64,000 bases of DNA from Marinobacter vulgaris (lineage in GTDB: Bacteria > Pseudomonadota > Gammaproteobacteria > Pseudomonadales > Oleiphilaceae), in assembly GCF_003344045.1 (NCBI RefSeq), contig NZ_QFWX01000002.1, forward strand, positions 343,270-407,269, written 5' to 3'. Both the position numbers and the translations under genes were made by a program. Under the pieces are notes generated by a model. That model was not told the origin of the DNA and ran no database searches. It saw only the letters and a list, made by a program, of their open reading frames with translations. Positions 51,985 to 62,711 of this stretch are shown piece by piece. Every line of letters begins with the position of its first letter. The first letter of the stretch is position 1.

Positions 51985-52184
51985 AAATTGTCCCCCGTCG
52001 CTTACCAAGAACCCGGTAAGATTTGCTTACGAGCAGGTTAAAAGCATAGTCCGCCTTCAACCGACGTGCTTCAGGGCCAACATAACACTATAAAAAAAGG
52101 CGGGGGCCACATCTGCAGCAACCGCCTCATCAGTCTGTTTACACTGATCCGGTATTATTCCGAATCAATGCAGCAGCGCTGCAA

Positions 52185-53207
52185 TCAGCGCCATCCAACC
52201 CGGTCAAAGATGCGAACCGCTTCCGGATTATTCTCTCCCAACACGCTGACATTGATGTCATCGATGTTCAGATTTCCCCAGGAGTCCAGAACCGGGTTCT
52301 TGAGCACACCGTCCACAGCAGGGAACTCGTGATTGCTGCGGGCAAAGACTTCCTGTGCGGTATCGGACGCCAGAAACTCAAGGAAGCGCACGGCATTTTC
52401 GCGGTTAGGCGCTGTTGCGACAACACCAGCGCCACCGATGTTGGCGTGAACACCACGTCCGGACTGATTGGGGAAAATAATGCCAACTTTGCGGGCAACT
52501 TCACGATCGGCTTCATCGTCAGAGTTCAGCAAGCGGGCATAGTAATAATGATTACCCACAGCCAGATTGCACTCACCGGCGGCTACCGCACGGATCTGGT
52601 CGGTATCTCCACCCTGCGGATCCCGCGCCATGTTATTGACAACGCCTTGCGCCCACTCCTCGGCGCCATCCTCGCCATGATACTCGATCATACTTGCCAG
52701 CAACGACTGGTTGTAGATGTTGCTGGAAGAGCGGATACATACCTCGCCCTCAAATTCAGGCTTGGCCAGGTCCTCGTACTCGCTGATCTGTGTCGGGTCG
52801 AACTCTGAGCGGTCGTAGTAGATAACCCGCAGGCGCTGGCTGAAACCGAACCAGTGGCCGTCCGGATGACGCAGGGAATCAGGTAGACGGCTATTGAGCG
52901 TTTCAGAATTGACCGGCTGGAAGACACCTTCCTGATCAGCGCGCCACAGGTTGCCCGCGTCCACGGTCACCAGGATATCGGCGGGGCTGGCAACGCCCTC
53001 ACGCTTGATTCGTTCAATCAACGCGTCCGACTTACCCTCGATAAGATTGACCTCGATTCCGGTCTCTTTGGTAAACGCCTCATAGATTGCCTGGTCAGAA
53101 TCGTAGTGACGGGCAGAATAGAGGTTGACCTCGTTGGCCGCTACGCTGGTAGCCGCCATTGTTGCAGCTAGTGCCGTAACCGCCAGCTTGCCTTTGAAAG
53201 TTATCAC
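52185..53207 (-). CDS. fbpA: Ferric iron ABC transporter, binding protein
   Basis: A 340-residue periplasmic iron-binding protein of the FbpA/FutA group. The signal peptide ends SVAAN. The conserved NLYSARHYDSDQAIYEAFTKETGI start and the C-terminal tyrosine-rich NHYYYARLL metal-binding motif are present. A Fur box lies just upstream. It is divergent from the ATPase gene. Confidence 0.9.
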   Translation of the reverse strand: MITFKGKLAVTALAATMAATSVAANEVNLYSARHYDSDQAIYEAFTKETGIEVNLIEGKSDALIERIKREGVASPADILVTVDAGNLWRADQEGVFQPVNSETLNSRLPDSLRHPDGHWFGFSQRLRVIYYDRSEFDPTQISEYEDLAKPEFEGEVCIRSSSNIYNQSLLASMIEYHGEDGAEEWAQGVVNNMARDPQGGDTDQIRAVAAGECNLAVGNHYYYARLLNSDDEADREVARKVGIIFPNQSGRGVHANIGGAGVVATAPNRENAVRFLEFLASDTAQEVFARSNHEFPAVDGVLKNPVLDSWGNLNIDDINVSVLGENNPEAVRIFDRVGWR

Positions 53208-53235
53208 AGTTCTGATCTCCCTGAGTCATTCAATA

Positions 53236-53258
53236 TGTTATTGATAACGATTTGTATT
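53236..53258. promoter_or_regulatory. Fur box between fbpA and fbpC
   Basis: The sequence GTTATTGATAACGATTTGT matches the 19-bp Fur consensus at about 12 positions and lies about 30 bp before the fbpA start in an AT-rich divergent gap. Confidence 0.6.
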
Positions 53259-53399
53259 CAGAGATAAGTTAAACTGGGCCTGATGTAATGTCAACGAATG
53301 GAAATCAATCTTTTTTACGTTTACAGTACAGACACAGAACCAGCGAACCGATAATTCCAGTACGCTGCCCGCTTTCGTCTGGAGATTTGGATTACCTTT

Positions 53400-54515
53400 A
53401 TGGGCGTTTACCAAAAAAAGTCTGTCGACACCCTTGCGCAAAGCGGAAGGCCGACTGATCCAACACTCATGCTGGATCATGTGCATTGTCAGTTTGACAG
53501 GCACACAGCGGTAACCGACATCAGCCTGGAGATCAAGGCCGGCGAAGTCGTATGCCTGCTGGGGCCTTCCGGGTGTGGAAAGACCACACTGCTGCGCATA
53601 GCGGCGGGCCTGCAGGTACCGTCTGCGGGCAAAGTGTTTCTCGGCGGTAATCTGGTTTCAGCGGCGGACGGACTCCACTGGCCACCCGAAAGGCGCAACC
53701 TGGGCCTTGCCTTTCAGGAATCCGCCCTGTTTCCCCATTTGACGGTGCTTGAGAACGTCTGCTTTGGTATTACCTCGTTACCGCGGAATCAGCGCAAATC
53801 CCACGCCCTGGATCTGCTGGGCCGCTTGGGAATGGCCGGGGCTGCCAGGGCCTATCCCCACACCCTCTCCGGCGGGCAGCAACAAAGGGTTGCCCTCGCC
53901 AGAGCCCTGGCGCCGTCGCCGCACGTAATGCTTCTTGACGAGCCTTTCTCCAGTCTTGATGCCCGGCTGCGCGACCAGATCCGTGATGATACCCTCCACG
54001 TGCTCAAGGAATTGGGCACGGCAACCTTGCTGGTGACACATGATCCGGAAGAAGCCATGTTCATGGCAGATCGTATCGCACTGATGCGAGAGGGAAAGAT
54101 TGTGCAGACAGGCACCCCGACCGACCTTTACTGCAACCCGGCGGATCCTTTTGTCGTCAGATTTTTCGGTCAGGTGAATGAATGCACTGGCGAAGTTCAC
54201 AACGGTTCTGTCAGAACACCGCTTGGCGACCTGGATGCCCACGATTTTCCGGAAGGCAGCACTGTGCAGGTGTTGATCCGCCCGGAGGCTGTGCAAGTCA
54301 AACCGCTGGACAGCGATGAGGACGATACCCGCAACAGTCATGTGCTGGTATCACGGTTACTGGGCTCCACCAGCCTGCTCCATATCTGCGCACATGGCGC
54401 GGGCGGGCAGGAAATGCACCTGCATGCCCGGGTTCCTGGTGTATTCCTGCCCAAAGAGGGTCAGCCCGTGTCTCTTGGCCTGGACATGTCACAAGTCTTT
54501 ATGTTCAGGCAGTAA
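53400..54515 (+). CDS. fbpC: Ferric iron ABC transporter, ATPase
   Basis: A 371-residue ATPase with Walker A GPSGCGKTT, signature LSGGQQQRV, Walker B VMLLDEPFSSLD and switch HDPEEAMF, followed by a C-terminal regulatory TOBE-like domain (about residues 245-371). The architecture matches FbpC. It is divergent from fbpA and convergent with fbpB, an unusual layout because fbpABC is normally one operon. Confidence 0.88.
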   Translation: MGVYQKKSVDTLAQSGRPTDPTLMLDHVHCQFDRHTAVTDISLEIKAGEVVCLLGPSGCGKTTLLRIAAGLQVPSAGKVFLGGNLVSAADGLHWPPERRNLGLAFQESALFPHLTVLENVCFGITSLPRNQRKSHALDLLGRLGMAGAARAYPHTLSGGQQQRVALARALAPSPHVMLLDEPFSSLDARLRDQIRDDTLHVLKELGTATLLVTHDPEEAMFMADRIALMREGKIVQTGTPTDLYCNPADPFVVRFFGQVNECTGEVHNGSVRTPLGDLDAHDFPEGSTVQVLIRPEAVQVKPLDSDEDDTRNSHVLVSRLLGSTSLLHICAHGAGGQEMHLHARVPGVFLPKEGQPVSLGLDMSQVFMFRQ

Positions 54516-54524
54516 GCCGGAAAG

Positions 54525-56240
54525 TTAGCGCCGGTTGCCGCTGCCAGGGCGGGAGTTGCGCATTGCCAGGCTCAGAATGATAACCGGGATAATCCCCACG
54601 GCCACAATGAACAGCGAGGAGGTGGCAGATTCCGCCAGTCGCTCGTCTGATGCCAGACTGTAGGCGCGCACCGCAAGTGTGTCGAAATTGAACGGGCGCA
54701 GAATGATAGTGGCGGGCAATTCCTTCATAACGTCCACAAACACCAGGATTCCTGCGGCCAGAAGACTGCCGCGCATAATGGGTGTATGCACTTTGCGCAA
54801 GGCGCCGCCAGCGGTCTGTCCCAGGGTTCTTGCCGCAGCATCCATGGATGGCGTGACCTTTCCCAGGCTTGCTTCAACGGTGTTGAAAGAAACCGCCAGG
54901 AAGCGAACCGTGTAGGCATAGATCAGCACGAAGGCCGAGCCGCTGAAGACCAGCCCAACCAGAAACCCGTAATTGTCACGCAGAAAAAGATTCAGCCTCT
55001 GATCCAGCCAGGCCAGCGGTATCATGATACCCACGGCGACAACCGAACCCGGAATGGCGTACCCCATCGCTGCAATGCGGTTTGCCCCCCTGACCCAGGT
55101 GCTGCTGTTCAGCCGTGCGCTGTAGCTGAGCAGCACCGCCAGAACGACAGCGACCACTGCGGCGCCCGACGCCAGGAACAGGCTATTGAGCGCAAAGGTG
55201 AGAAAACGGGTACCAAAGAGCGGGTCCCCGGTCGTAATCGCCATCTCCAGTAATATCAGTGCCGGAACGATGAAACCGATCAGTATGGGCAGGAAACAGG
55301 CAACAAATGCCAGAACAGCTCTACCTGAACGCAACGAGTACTGTGGCAGTGCCTGGTAGCTTGCGGAAGCGTGATACTGCCGGCCCCCTCGCGAAGCGCG
55401 TTCCAGCAGCACCACGATGAATACGAACACGAGCAGGCAGGCCGCCAGCTGGGCGGCAGCGACCTGTTCACCCAGGCCAAACCAGGTTCTGTAGATGCCT
55501 GTTGTAAATGTGTCGACCCCGAAAAACTGCACAGCTCCAAACTCGTTAAGTGTCTCCATCAGTACCAGAGAGACGCCTCCAATAATGGCCGGGCGCGCCA
55601 GCGGCAACGCCACACGCCTGAACATCTTCCACGGCCCCAGTCCCAGGGTGCGCCCTACGTCAAGGGCACTGACCGACTGTTCCATGAAGGAAGCACGGGC
55701 AAGCAGGTAAACATAGGGGTAGAGCACCATGGTGATGAGCAGAGAAGCGCCGCCCAGTGACCGGACATCCGGGAAGTAATAGTCGCCGTGCTGCCAGTCA
55801 AACCAGGTGCGGAGGGTGCTTTGCAGAGGCCCTGCAAATTGCAGGAAATCGGTGTAGGCGTAAGCAATCACGTATGTGGGCACAGCCAGCGGCAGCAAAA
55901 GTGCCCATTCAAACACCCGCTTTCCCGGGAAACGGCACATGACCACCAGCCAGGCGCATGCCGTACCAATGAACGTGGTACCCAGTGCAACGGTAACGCT
56001 CAGCACCACAGTGTTACTCAGATACCGCCCCAGAACGGTACTGGCAAGATGAGCCCACACCTCTCCGGAGGGGAAAAAAACGTGGGCGAATATCACAATT
56101 ACCGGTAACGCCACCAGTAGGGCAATGAGAAAGGTGCTTACTGCCCAGACGCTCGGCCGTCTGACACGGAAACCTTTACCGGATGAATGGAGCTGGATGC
56201 TGGGCAGAACGCCCTCCTGCTGAGTCGAGTGTTTAGCCAT
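54525..56240 (-). CDS. fbpB: Ferric iron ABC transporter, permease
   Basis: A 571-residue double-length permease with two sets of about six helices, each with an EAA-type loop (SALDVGRTLGLGPWKMFRRVALPLARPAIIGG and SMDAAARTLGQTAGGALRKVHTPIMRG). Matches FbpB. A sigma-70-like TATAAT lies at 56276-56271 with AT-rich sequence before it that is only weakly Fur-box-like. Confidence 0.9.
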   Translation of the reverse strand: MAKHSTQQEGVLPSIQLHSSGKGFRVRRPSVWAVSTFLIALLVALPVIVIFAHVFFPSGEVWAHLASTVLGRYLSNTVVLSVTVALGTTFIGTACAWLVVMCRFPGKRVFEWALLLPLAVPTYVIAYAYTDFLQFAGPLQSTLRTWFDWQHGDYYFPDVRSLGGASLLITMVLYPYVYLLARASFMEQSVSALDVGRTLGLGPWKMFRRVALPLARPAIIGGVSLVLMETLNEFGAVQFFGVDTFTTGIYRTWFGLGEQVAAAQLAACLLVFVFIVVLLERASRGGRQYHASASYQALPQYSLRSGRAVLAFVACFLPILIGFIVPALILLEMAITTGDPLFGTRFLTFALNSLFLASGAAVVAVVLAVLLSYSARLNSSTWVRGANRIAAMGYAIPGSVVAVGIMIPLAWLDQRLNLFLRDNYGFLVGLVFSGSAFVLIYAYTVRFLAVSFNTVEASLGKVTPSMDAAARTLGQTAGGALRKVHTPIMRGSLLAAGILVFVDVMKELPATIILRPFNFDTLAVRAYSLASDERLAESATSSLFIVAVGIIPVIILSLAMRNSRPGSGNRR

Positions 56241-56377
56241 ACGGAATTCGTGGTTCGTTTATGGCCACGCATTATAAGGGAGAGGAAGGCGTAATAATAA
56301 TAAGTTCGTGCATGGGCACACTTCTACTGCGTTTCGTATACATGAATCCATGGTTTTCCTGCGCCGCTTAGTGGCAG

Positions 56378-57073
56378 CTAGCGCTTCGGGTCCAGGCGCA
56401 GCCAACGGGCCAGTCGCGAGCCCGGCCTGCGGCTGAGATACCAGGGCAGCGTCGTCATTACAAGTAGAATGACAACGGCCGCCGCCACCGTCACAAACGG
56501 ATTCAGCTCGAATGTCGTGCCCAGGCCGGCGAACACAAACGTCATGGGAAGCATCCCCAGAAAGGACGCCAAGGCAAACCGCCAACCATGGATAGCCGTC
56601 ACTCCGGCGGCGTAGCTGATGAGGGCAAAAGAGAACAGTGGTATCAGGCGGGTCAGAAAAACCATCCAGAAAAGCAGCCACTGGGAGCCGTCAGAGGCAA
56701 AGACCGGGTTTGACGACAGTTTTTCCCTAAGAGCTTCCCGGCCCAGTATCCGCGCCACGGAAAACGCGATCAGTGCGCCCGTCAGGGCTCCGGTCGCTGC
56801 CAGCAGGGTGCCTGCAAGGACGCCGAAAGCGAGGCCCGAGGCGGCACTGACCGGCAGGGTCGGTATCGGCCCCACCACCACCGCCAGCACCATCATCAGG
56901 AACAGAAACACCGGCCCCCAGACACCCTGCCCGTTCAGCCAGCCCGAGAGGGCGTCCGGCGACAGGCTTGCAGGCATTCCCAGCTGCCTGAGGACCAGCC
57001 AAAGTACCAGCATGAGCAGAGCCACAGCCCCTGCAATACCCAGCCGGAAGGGCCAGCCGGAAGGAATTTTCAT
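56378..57073 (-). CDS. TVP38/TMEM64 (VTT) family membrane protein
   Basis: A 231-residue protein with six to seven helices and the VTT signature GPIPTLPVSAASGLAFGVLAGTLLAATGALTGALIAFSVAR plus RLIPLFSFALISYAAGVT. Possibly lipid-related membrane transport, as for other VTT/DedA proteins. The same domain is fused to a reductase at 30548. It starts 13 bases after the PEBP gene. Confidence 0.88.
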   Translation of the reverse strand: MKIPSGWPFRLGIAGAVALLMLVLWLVLRQLGMPASLSPDALSGWLNGQGVWGPVFLFLMMVLAVVVGPIPTLPVSAASGLAFGVLAGTLLAATGALTGALIAFSVARILGREALREKLSSNPVFASDGSQWLLFWMVFLTRLIPLFSFALISYAAGVTAIHGWRFALASFLGMLPMTFVFAGLGTTFELNPFVTVAAAVVILLVMTTLPWYLSRRPGSRLARWLRLDPKR

Positions 57074-57086
57074 TCAGCTGAAGGCA

Positions 57087-57710
57087 TTAACGCAGATCCG
57101 GATTGAGCGTATAGGTACCGGTTACCCGCCCACTGGCAAGCACATGGCCTGCCATGGCTTCACGCACGGCGGCGCCGTCAAACTCACCTTCCAGGTCCAG
57201 GCTCTCGACGTCCAGTGCATGCACTTCGTAGTGGTAGTGGTGAATGATCTCGTCATTCCAGGGCGGGCAGGGCCCATCGTAACCACCGTAGGTTCCTGCC
57301 ATGTCCGGATTGTCCGCCAGAAATTGGGTAAAATTGTTCACGCCGCGAAGGCCGATCGGGCCAGGCCCTGGCTCCTTGCCCTTGGGAATCACGCCGTCGC
57401 TGTCCTCGCCCTCGGGAATGCGGGAAATAGCAGCGGGCACGTCCACCAGCAACCAGTGAAAAAAATCCACCCGGGGAATGTCCTTCGATACCGTCTTGCC
57501 TTCCTGGTTGGCATCATTCGCAACACTGGGCACGTCAGGGTCAAACATCATGACCACAAAGCTTTTGGTGCCCTCTGGCGCGTCTTCCCAGCTTACCTCG
57601 GGGTTGCGGTTGGGGCCGAAACTCATGTGGTCCTCTTCACTGTATACGCCGAAAGCGAACTTTTCCGGCACCGGCTGGCCTTCTTCAATACCTCGAACCC
57701 TGATTTTCAT
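57087..57710 (-). CDS. YbhB/YbcL-like PEBP-family protein
   Basis: A 207-residue phosphatidylethanolamine-binding-protein-fold protein. The signatures SFVVMMFDPDVP, FFHWLLVDVPA and GYDGPCPP..HHYHYEVHALD mark the ligand pocket. Cytoplasmic by sequence, no signal peptide. Bacterial members have no firm function. It is followed 13 bp later by the VTT gene. Confidence 0.9.
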   Translation of the reverse strand: MKIRVRGIEEGQPVPEKFAFGVYSEEDHMSFGPNRNPEVSWEDAPEGTKSFVVMMFDPDVPSVANDANQEGKTVSKDIPRVDFFHWLLVDVPAAISRIPEGEDSDGVIPKGKEPGPGPIGLRGVNNFTQFLADNPDMAGTYGGYDGPCPPWNDEIIHHYHYEVHALDVESLDLEGEFDGAAVREAMAGHVLASGRVTGTYTLNPDLR

Positions 57711-57749
57711 TGTCCTGTTCTCCTGTATTTCTGATGGTTTCGTTTGCCT

Positions 57750-57775
57750 GATACCACGTTTTTAACAGTGGTATC
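57750..57775. repeat. Inverted repeat before the PEBP gene
   Basis: Eight-bp arms GATACCAC / GTGGTATC with a ten-base loop in the divergent gap between PEBP and ankyrin genes. Could be an operator. Confidence 0.45.
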
Positions 57776-57873
57776 GTGGGTCTGTCCAGAACCATGCTTG
57801 CCGGCGGCGGATTCGTCGAAGGCTGCCGGCATGATATCGTTTGCTGCCATTCGCAGAAAAACACAGGATTACC

Positions 57874-58233
57874 ATGAACGACGACAGATCAGCCAGCCCC
57901 CAGGGCCCTGACAACAAGCAGGATGAAGATGCCATCGCTTTTGGGGAGGGGCTTTTTGAACTGGCCCGGAATGGTGGCACCGGCCCTCTCAACGTTATGC
58001 TCGACGCCGGCGTGCCCGTGGACATCCGTACCAACACCGGCGACAGCCTGTTGATGCTGGCCTGCTGCAATGGCCATCTGGACACTGCCCGCCTGCTACT
58101 GGAAAAAGGGGCTGCCCCCGACCTGCGCAACGATCAACGGTTGACGCCGCTGGAATGCGCGGACTCCCGGGGTCACACCGAAATCGTGACGCTGCTACTG
58201 ACATACGGCGCCAATAATGAGCCTCTTTCATAG
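57874..58233 (+). CDS. Small ankyrin-repeat protein
   Basis: A 119-residue protein with about three ankyrin units (TGPLNVMLDAGVPVDIRTNTGDSLLMLACCNGHLDTARLLLEKGAAPDLRN and onward in sense). No signal peptide. Start at ATG after ACAGGATT. Presumed protein-interaction module; the partner is unknown. Confidence 0.85.
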   Translation: MNDDRSASPQGPDNKQDEDAIAFGEGLFELARNGGTGPLNVMLDAGVPVDIRTNTGDSLLMLACCNGHLDTARLLLEKGAAPDLRNDQRLTPLECADSRGHTEIVTLLLTYGANNEPLS

Positions 58234-58369
58234 CGCTGGCGGGCTGCCGCTTTAATAACTATTTTCTATTACTGATTCGAAAATTTTCAATTATACCTTT
58301 TGCAGCTTTCGTTCATTATCTGCGCAATTCAGCAGGCACGTCGCCGGCTGCACTGAAGCGTAAAGATAT

Positions 58370-60151
58370 ATGAGTAATAATGAAGAAGCTCGTCTGTCCG
58401 TACTCAGACAGCTGAACCTGCTGGACACGCCCCCCAGCGAGAGCTTTGATCGAATTACCCGACTGGCCAGCCTGCTGTTCGACCTGCCCATTGCTGCAGT
58501 GTCGCTGACAGACCGTGATCGCCAGTGGTTCAAGTCCAGGGTAGGTGTGGATCACCGGGAAATCCCCCGCTTCAAGGCCTGCTGTGGTGACGTAACGGAT
58601 AGCAGTGCCGTCCTGGTGATAAACGATCTGCTTGCGTCCAGCGACTACCATGACAGCCATCTGGCAGCCTCCGGCATCCGCTTTTATGCCGGCGCACCAC
58701 TGATTACCCATGATGGCCATACCCTTGGCGCCATGTGTGTTCTTGGCACCGAGCCGCGCCAGGTCACCGATCAGGAAAGAAACATTCTCAGAGATCTGGC
58801 AGCCATGGTGATGGCACAGATCGACCTGCAACACGCGGTGGGGCGCGTTGAGCCAACAACCGGGCTGCCCAATTATCTGAGTTTTGTCGAGGATCTGAAT
58901 GACCTGGCGAGGGATTTTCCCAATGATCAGTGTCATGTTCTTGGCACCGAGCTCGTTGACCTGGCGCAGATCAATGCCCTGCAACGGGTGATGGGCCCGG
59001 CCTATCTGGACTCACTGTCGCAGACCGTAGCCCGGAAAATCCGGGAAAAACTGGGAGACCAAGCGAAAATCTATCACGTCGGTCCCTGTCAGTTCGCGCA
59101 CCTTGAAAGCGGTAACAAGAGCGAAATATTCGAACGTGCGGTAAGCCTTCGTCAGTCACTGCTTGAGGTCACGGTGAACGGGAGTGCCCCCTTCATGTTG
59201 CGGCCTGTGGTTGGCCTGGCACCGGTACAGCTCGGCCGCACCCAGCCAGACGCCGTACTGCGACTGGCTCACACCGCCTGCCGTGACGCCCGGGACAATG
59301 AAAAAGGCGCCGGCTTCTACTCCGAAAGCTCCGACAACCGGTATCAGCGCCGATTCAGTCTGATTTCTGATTTTCAGCAGGCATTGCAGTCCGACGACCA
59401 GCTGCACCTGGCGTATCAGCCCCGGGTCGACATGGCTTCCGCCCGCTGCGTCAGTGCCGAGGCACTTATCCGGTGGCAGCACCCGGAAGTGGGCAACGTT
59501 TCGCCGGCTGAATTCATTCCGCTGGTGGAAAACACTTCCATGGCCCGCGCCCTCACTGACTGGGTCATGCGCAATGCCATCCGGCAGGCTGCCAGCTGGC
59601 ACCGGCGGGGACTGGAATTACGGATATCCATCAACATAGCCGCGGCCAATCTTGAAGAGCAGGACTTCAGCGAACGCTTGCTGGGTTATCTGAGACGCGA
59701 GGCGCTTCCACTGCGTGCCATCGAGCTGGAACTGACCGAGAGCGGCCTGATCAGTAATGGCCGGGCCGCGAGACAACAGCTTGAGAAACTCATGGCTTTG
59801 GGCGTAAGAATCGCTATCGATGATTTTGGAACCGGCTACAGCAGCCTTGCCTACCTGCAGACCATTCCCGCCCATGTGGTGAAGATAGACCGCTCGTTCA
59901 TCAGTGGCCTCGACCACCACGAACGCTGCCAGACCCTGGTTCGCTCGATGATCGCCATGGCCCATGAACTTGGTTACAGCGTTGTGGGCGAAGGCGTGGA
60001 GACCGGGGAAGGGAAGGAGATACTGCACTCCCTGGGATGCGACGAAATTCAGGGTTATCTGATCGCCAGGCCAATGACCAGCGCAGACTTTGACAGCTGG
60101 TTCATGGCGCACATCAACACCGCAGCTGCCAGCCAGTCACGCCGGAGTTAA
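58370..60151 (+). CDS. GAF-(degenerate GGDEF)-EAL c-di-GMP phosphodiesterase
   Basis: A 593-residue cytoplasmic protein: GAF domain (about 5-155), a GGDEF-like domain (165-315) whose motif site reads VGPCQFAHL so it cannot cyclise, and a complete EAL domain (330-580). EAL residues present: [50 protein letters not shown]. It should degrade c-di-GMP under GAF control. It is six bases before the PAS chemoreceptor gene and preceded by an AT-rich gap (58234-58369) without a recognised motif. Confidence 0.9.
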   Translation: MSNNEEARLSVLRQLNLLDTPPSESFDRITRLASLLFDLPIAAVSLTDRDRQWFKSRVGVDHREIPRFKACCGDVTDSSAVLVINDLLASSDYHDSHLAASGIRFYAGAPLITHDGHTLGAMCVLGTEPRQVTDQERNILRDLAAMVMAQIDLQHAVGRVEPTTGLPNYLSFVEDLNDLARDFPNDQCHVLGTELVDLAQINALQRVMGPAYLDSLSQTVARKIREKLGDQAKIYHVGPCQFAHLESGNKSEIFERAVSLRQSLLEVTVNGSAPFMLRPVVGLAPVQLGRTQPDAVLRLAHTACRDARDNEKGAGFYSESSDNRYQRRFSLISDFQQALQSDDQLHLAYQPRVDMASARCVSAEALIRWQHPEVGNVSPAEFIPLVENTSMARALTDWVMRNAIRQAASWHRRGLELRISINIAAANLEEQDFSERLLGYLRREALPLRAIELELTESGLISNGRAARQQLEKLMALGVRIAIDDFGTGYSSLAYLQTIPAHVVKIDRSFISGLDHHERCQTLVRSMIAMAHELGYSVVGEGVETGEGKEILHSLGCDEIQGYLIARPMTSADFDSWFMAHINTAAASQSRRS

Positions 60152-60156
60152 AAGCA

Positions 60157-61758
60157 ATGAGAAACAACCAGCCGGTTACCCACCGCAACGTGCCCGTGGC
60201 ACGGGACGCCAATATCCTTTCGACCACCAACCCGAAAGGCCAGATCACACACATCAATGATGAGTTTGTGGACATCAGCGGCTTCTCCCGGGAAGAACTG
60301 ATTGGTCAACCCCACAACATCATCCGTCACCCGGATATGCCCCGCGCCGCCTACGAGGAAATGTGGCGCCGGCTCAAGTCTGGCCAGTCCTGGATGGGGG
60401 CGGTCAAGAATCGCTGCAAGAATGGCGACCACTACTGGGTTCAGGCCTATGCCATTCCCGTTACCGACAACCAGGGCGGTTTGGTGGAGCTGCAATCCGT
60501 GCGCTCGCAGCTCGATCCCAAGGCACAGGCCAGAGCAGAGTCTCTTTACAGCCAACTATCAGCCAAGGAATCCTCCAAAGGGCCGGTATCGCCTGCCAGG
60601 ATTCGCCGCAGACCAGGCCTGTCGACAAAACTCATCGCAGCCATGCTAACGGTTTTCGCTCTCCAGATGGCTGTCATGTACCTGGTTGGCAGCCTGGATT
60701 CCCCGGCAGTAGCTGTCTCAGTAGCAGGCATGGGTGTGATGGCAGGCGTAATTGCCGGGCTGACAAGACCTTTGCGGAATTCGGTCCGTCGGGCCAGAAA
60801 GGTGATTGATGACACCGTTGCCGAGGCCATCTTTAGCGGGCGGGTTGACGACATCGGTAGCATAGAGCTGGCCATGACCCAGAGAGCCGCCGAACTGGAC
60901 GCCGTCGTCAAGCGCCTTGATGATGTCATCGGGCAGCTCGATGCTGGCGCCGACTCTACCATTGGCCTCAGCAACCACGCCCACAGTGCTGTGCAAAACC
61001 AGTCCAAGGCGACCGAAACGATCGCCGCTGCCAGCGAGGAAATGTCAGCCACGTCGAAAGAAGTATCAGCCAATGCCGTCAGCATGCTGGAGCAGGTGCA
61101 TCTTGCCAATGAGGGCGTTGCCCGGGGTCAGGAGCTGACGCGGGATACACACAGCAGCATGGCAACGCTCTCGCAGGAATTGGGCGAAGCCTCAGCCACG
61201 GTCAGTCAGCTTGCCGAGGCAAGCAAGGGAGTCGCCTCTGCTTTGCGCACCATCGGCGAGATCACTGAGCAGACCAACCTGCTGGCACTGAACGCATCCA
61301 TTGAGGCAGCCCGTGCGGGAGAAGCCGGCAGAGGCTTTGCCGTGGTGGCTGATGAAGTCCGCAAGCTGGCATTGCGCACCAAGGAATCGACTGAACAGAT
61401 CGAAAACACCCTCGATCATTTTGAATCCACGGTCACCCGCGCCATCGCCACCATGGAACAATGTAACGGGTACGCAATGACAACCGTGGACAATGCAACC
61501 CGCTCGAATGACACCCTCTCGGAACTGGTGTCCTACATCGACCGCATTTCAGATGCCTGCAATGGCACCTCCGCCGCAGCAGAGCAACAGCATAATGCCT
61601 CCGAGGAGATATCCGGAAGAATTGTCAGCATCAATGACCTGGGCGAACAGGCTATGACCACTGTCCATAAATCGCGGGATGCCATGGAGACACTGAAAGA
61701 CCAGATTGTTCAGATAAGCGGGCTGATAAAGCGTTTGCGTCACCGAAACTCGGCCTGA
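60157..61758 (+). CDS. PAS-containing methyl-accepting chemotaxis protein (Aer-like)
   Basis: A 533-residue chemoreceptor: N-terminal PAS ([43 protein letters not shown]), two close membrane segments (about 155-205), a HAMP-like linker and a signalling domain with the hairpin tip [37 protein letters not shown]. Aer-type receptors sense redox or oxygen; FAD binding here is an inference from the PAS sequence. It is probably co-transcribed with the EAL gene. Confidence 0.92.
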   Translation: MRNNQPVTHRNVPVARDANILSTTNPKGQITHINDEFVDISGFSREELIGQPHNIIRHPDMPRAAYEEMWRRLKSGQSWMGAVKNRCKNGDHYWVQAYAIPVTDNQGGLVELQSVRSQLDPKAQARAESLYSQLSAKESSKGPVSPARIRRRPGLSTKLIAAMLTVFALQMAVMYLVGSLDSPAVAVSVAGMGVMAGVIAGLTRPLRNSVRRARKVIDDTVAEAIFSGRVDDIGSIELAMTQRAAELDAVVKRLDDVIGQLDAGADSTIGLSNHAHSAVQNQSKATETIAAASEEMSATSKEVSANAVSMLEQVHLANEGVARGQELTRDTHSSMATLSQELGEASATVSQLAEASKGVASALRTIGEITEQTNLLALNASIEAARAGEAGRGFAVVADEVRKLALRTKESTEQIENTLDHFESTVTRAIATMEQCNGYAMTTVDNATRSNDTLSELVSYIDRISDACNGTSAAAEQQHNASEEISGRIVSINDLGEQAMTTVHKSRDAMETLKDQIVQISGLIKRLRHRNSA

Positions 61759-61773
61759 CGCACTCATCTGTCA

Positions 61774-62619
61774 TCACCCCACGTGCTGTAGGCGCACCAG
61801 CTGTACCTCGACCGTTACGGTGAGCCGGTCCAGCTGCGCCGCTCTTTCCCGGCCTTCGACGGAAGCACGATACAGATGCGGCGTCATCGCCAGCAGGTCA
61901 GCGATCACCTCAGGGCTCTCCAGGGTCAGTGGATAGCAGACGGTCTCGGTATCGACCAGGGAAAAACCCTCTGGAGCCTCTGACGCTGGCAGTTTTTCGG
62001 GCTTCAATGAGGGGTAGATAATTTCCCGCAGTTCCCGCAGGTGATTGGGGCCGGCGTCTGCCCGGATCAGGAGTCCACCGGTTTTCAATACCCGGGCGAA
62101 CTCGGTATAGACGGGAAAGCCAAACAGACACAGTATCCGGTCCAGAGTGCCCGGCAGCACGGGGATATTGGCGTTGCTGCCGACCACCCAGCGCGGGCGT
62201 TTGTCCTGCTTTGCAGCCGCCAGAGCCGCCCATTTGGAAATATCCAGCCCGATCACCGATAGCTGCGTGTTGGCGCTTTCCGCTGCAAGCTGTCTCAGGT
62301 AATACCCTTCGCCGCAGCCGGCATCCAGACAGGCCAGTCGATCGGCTTCATCGCTTGTACACTGCAGAACAGCGGCGTTTACAGCCTCCGCGACAGGCCG
62401 ATAGTAGCCGGCATTGAGAAAGTGTCGGCGCGCGGCCACCATTTCCCTGCTGTCACCCGGGGCAAGGGAGCGTTTTTTCTGCACCGGCAGCAGGTGCAGA
62501 TAGCCCTGGCGGGCAACGTCGAAGCTGTGGCCGGCGGGGCAGCGCCAGCACGTCCCTGAGCCGGCCAGAGGTTCGCCGTCCAGCGGGCAGGCAAGTGCAT
62601 CAAACGGGTCGATAGTCAT
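61774..62619 (-). CDS. rlmA: 23S rRNA (guanine-N1)-methyltransferase, RlmA family
   Basis: About 281 residues. An N-terminal zinc motif (CPLDGEPL, CWRCPAGHSFD) is followed by a SAM-binding fold (CLDAGCGEGYYL). The KRSLAPGDSREMVAARRHFLNAGYY segment is diagnostic for RlmA, which methylates G745 of 23S rRNA. The start is the ATG of MTIDPFDALACPLDG; upstream in-frame codons lack homology-like sequence. Confidence 0.9.
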   Translation of the reverse strand: MTIDPFDALACPLDGEPLAGSGTCWRCPAGHSFDVARQGYLHLLPVQKKRSLAPGDSREMVAARRHFLNAGYYRPVAEAVNAAVLQCTSDEADRLACLDAGCGEGYYLRQLAAESANTQLSVIGLDISKWAALAAAKQDKRPRWVVGSNANIPVLPGTLDRILCLFGFPVYTEFARVLKTGGLLIRADAGPNHLRELREIIYPSLKPEKLPASEAPEGFSLVDTETVCYPLTLESPEVIADLLAMTPHLYRASVEGRERAAQLDRLTVTVEVQLVRLQHVG

Positions 62620-62711
62620 CCGGGTGCCCGCTGCTGCCGTTTCAATGTGGTTGAGAACCGACGGGCAAATCCCCAGAATAGCGGCGCACCGATCAGACGA
62701 GGGCAACCACC

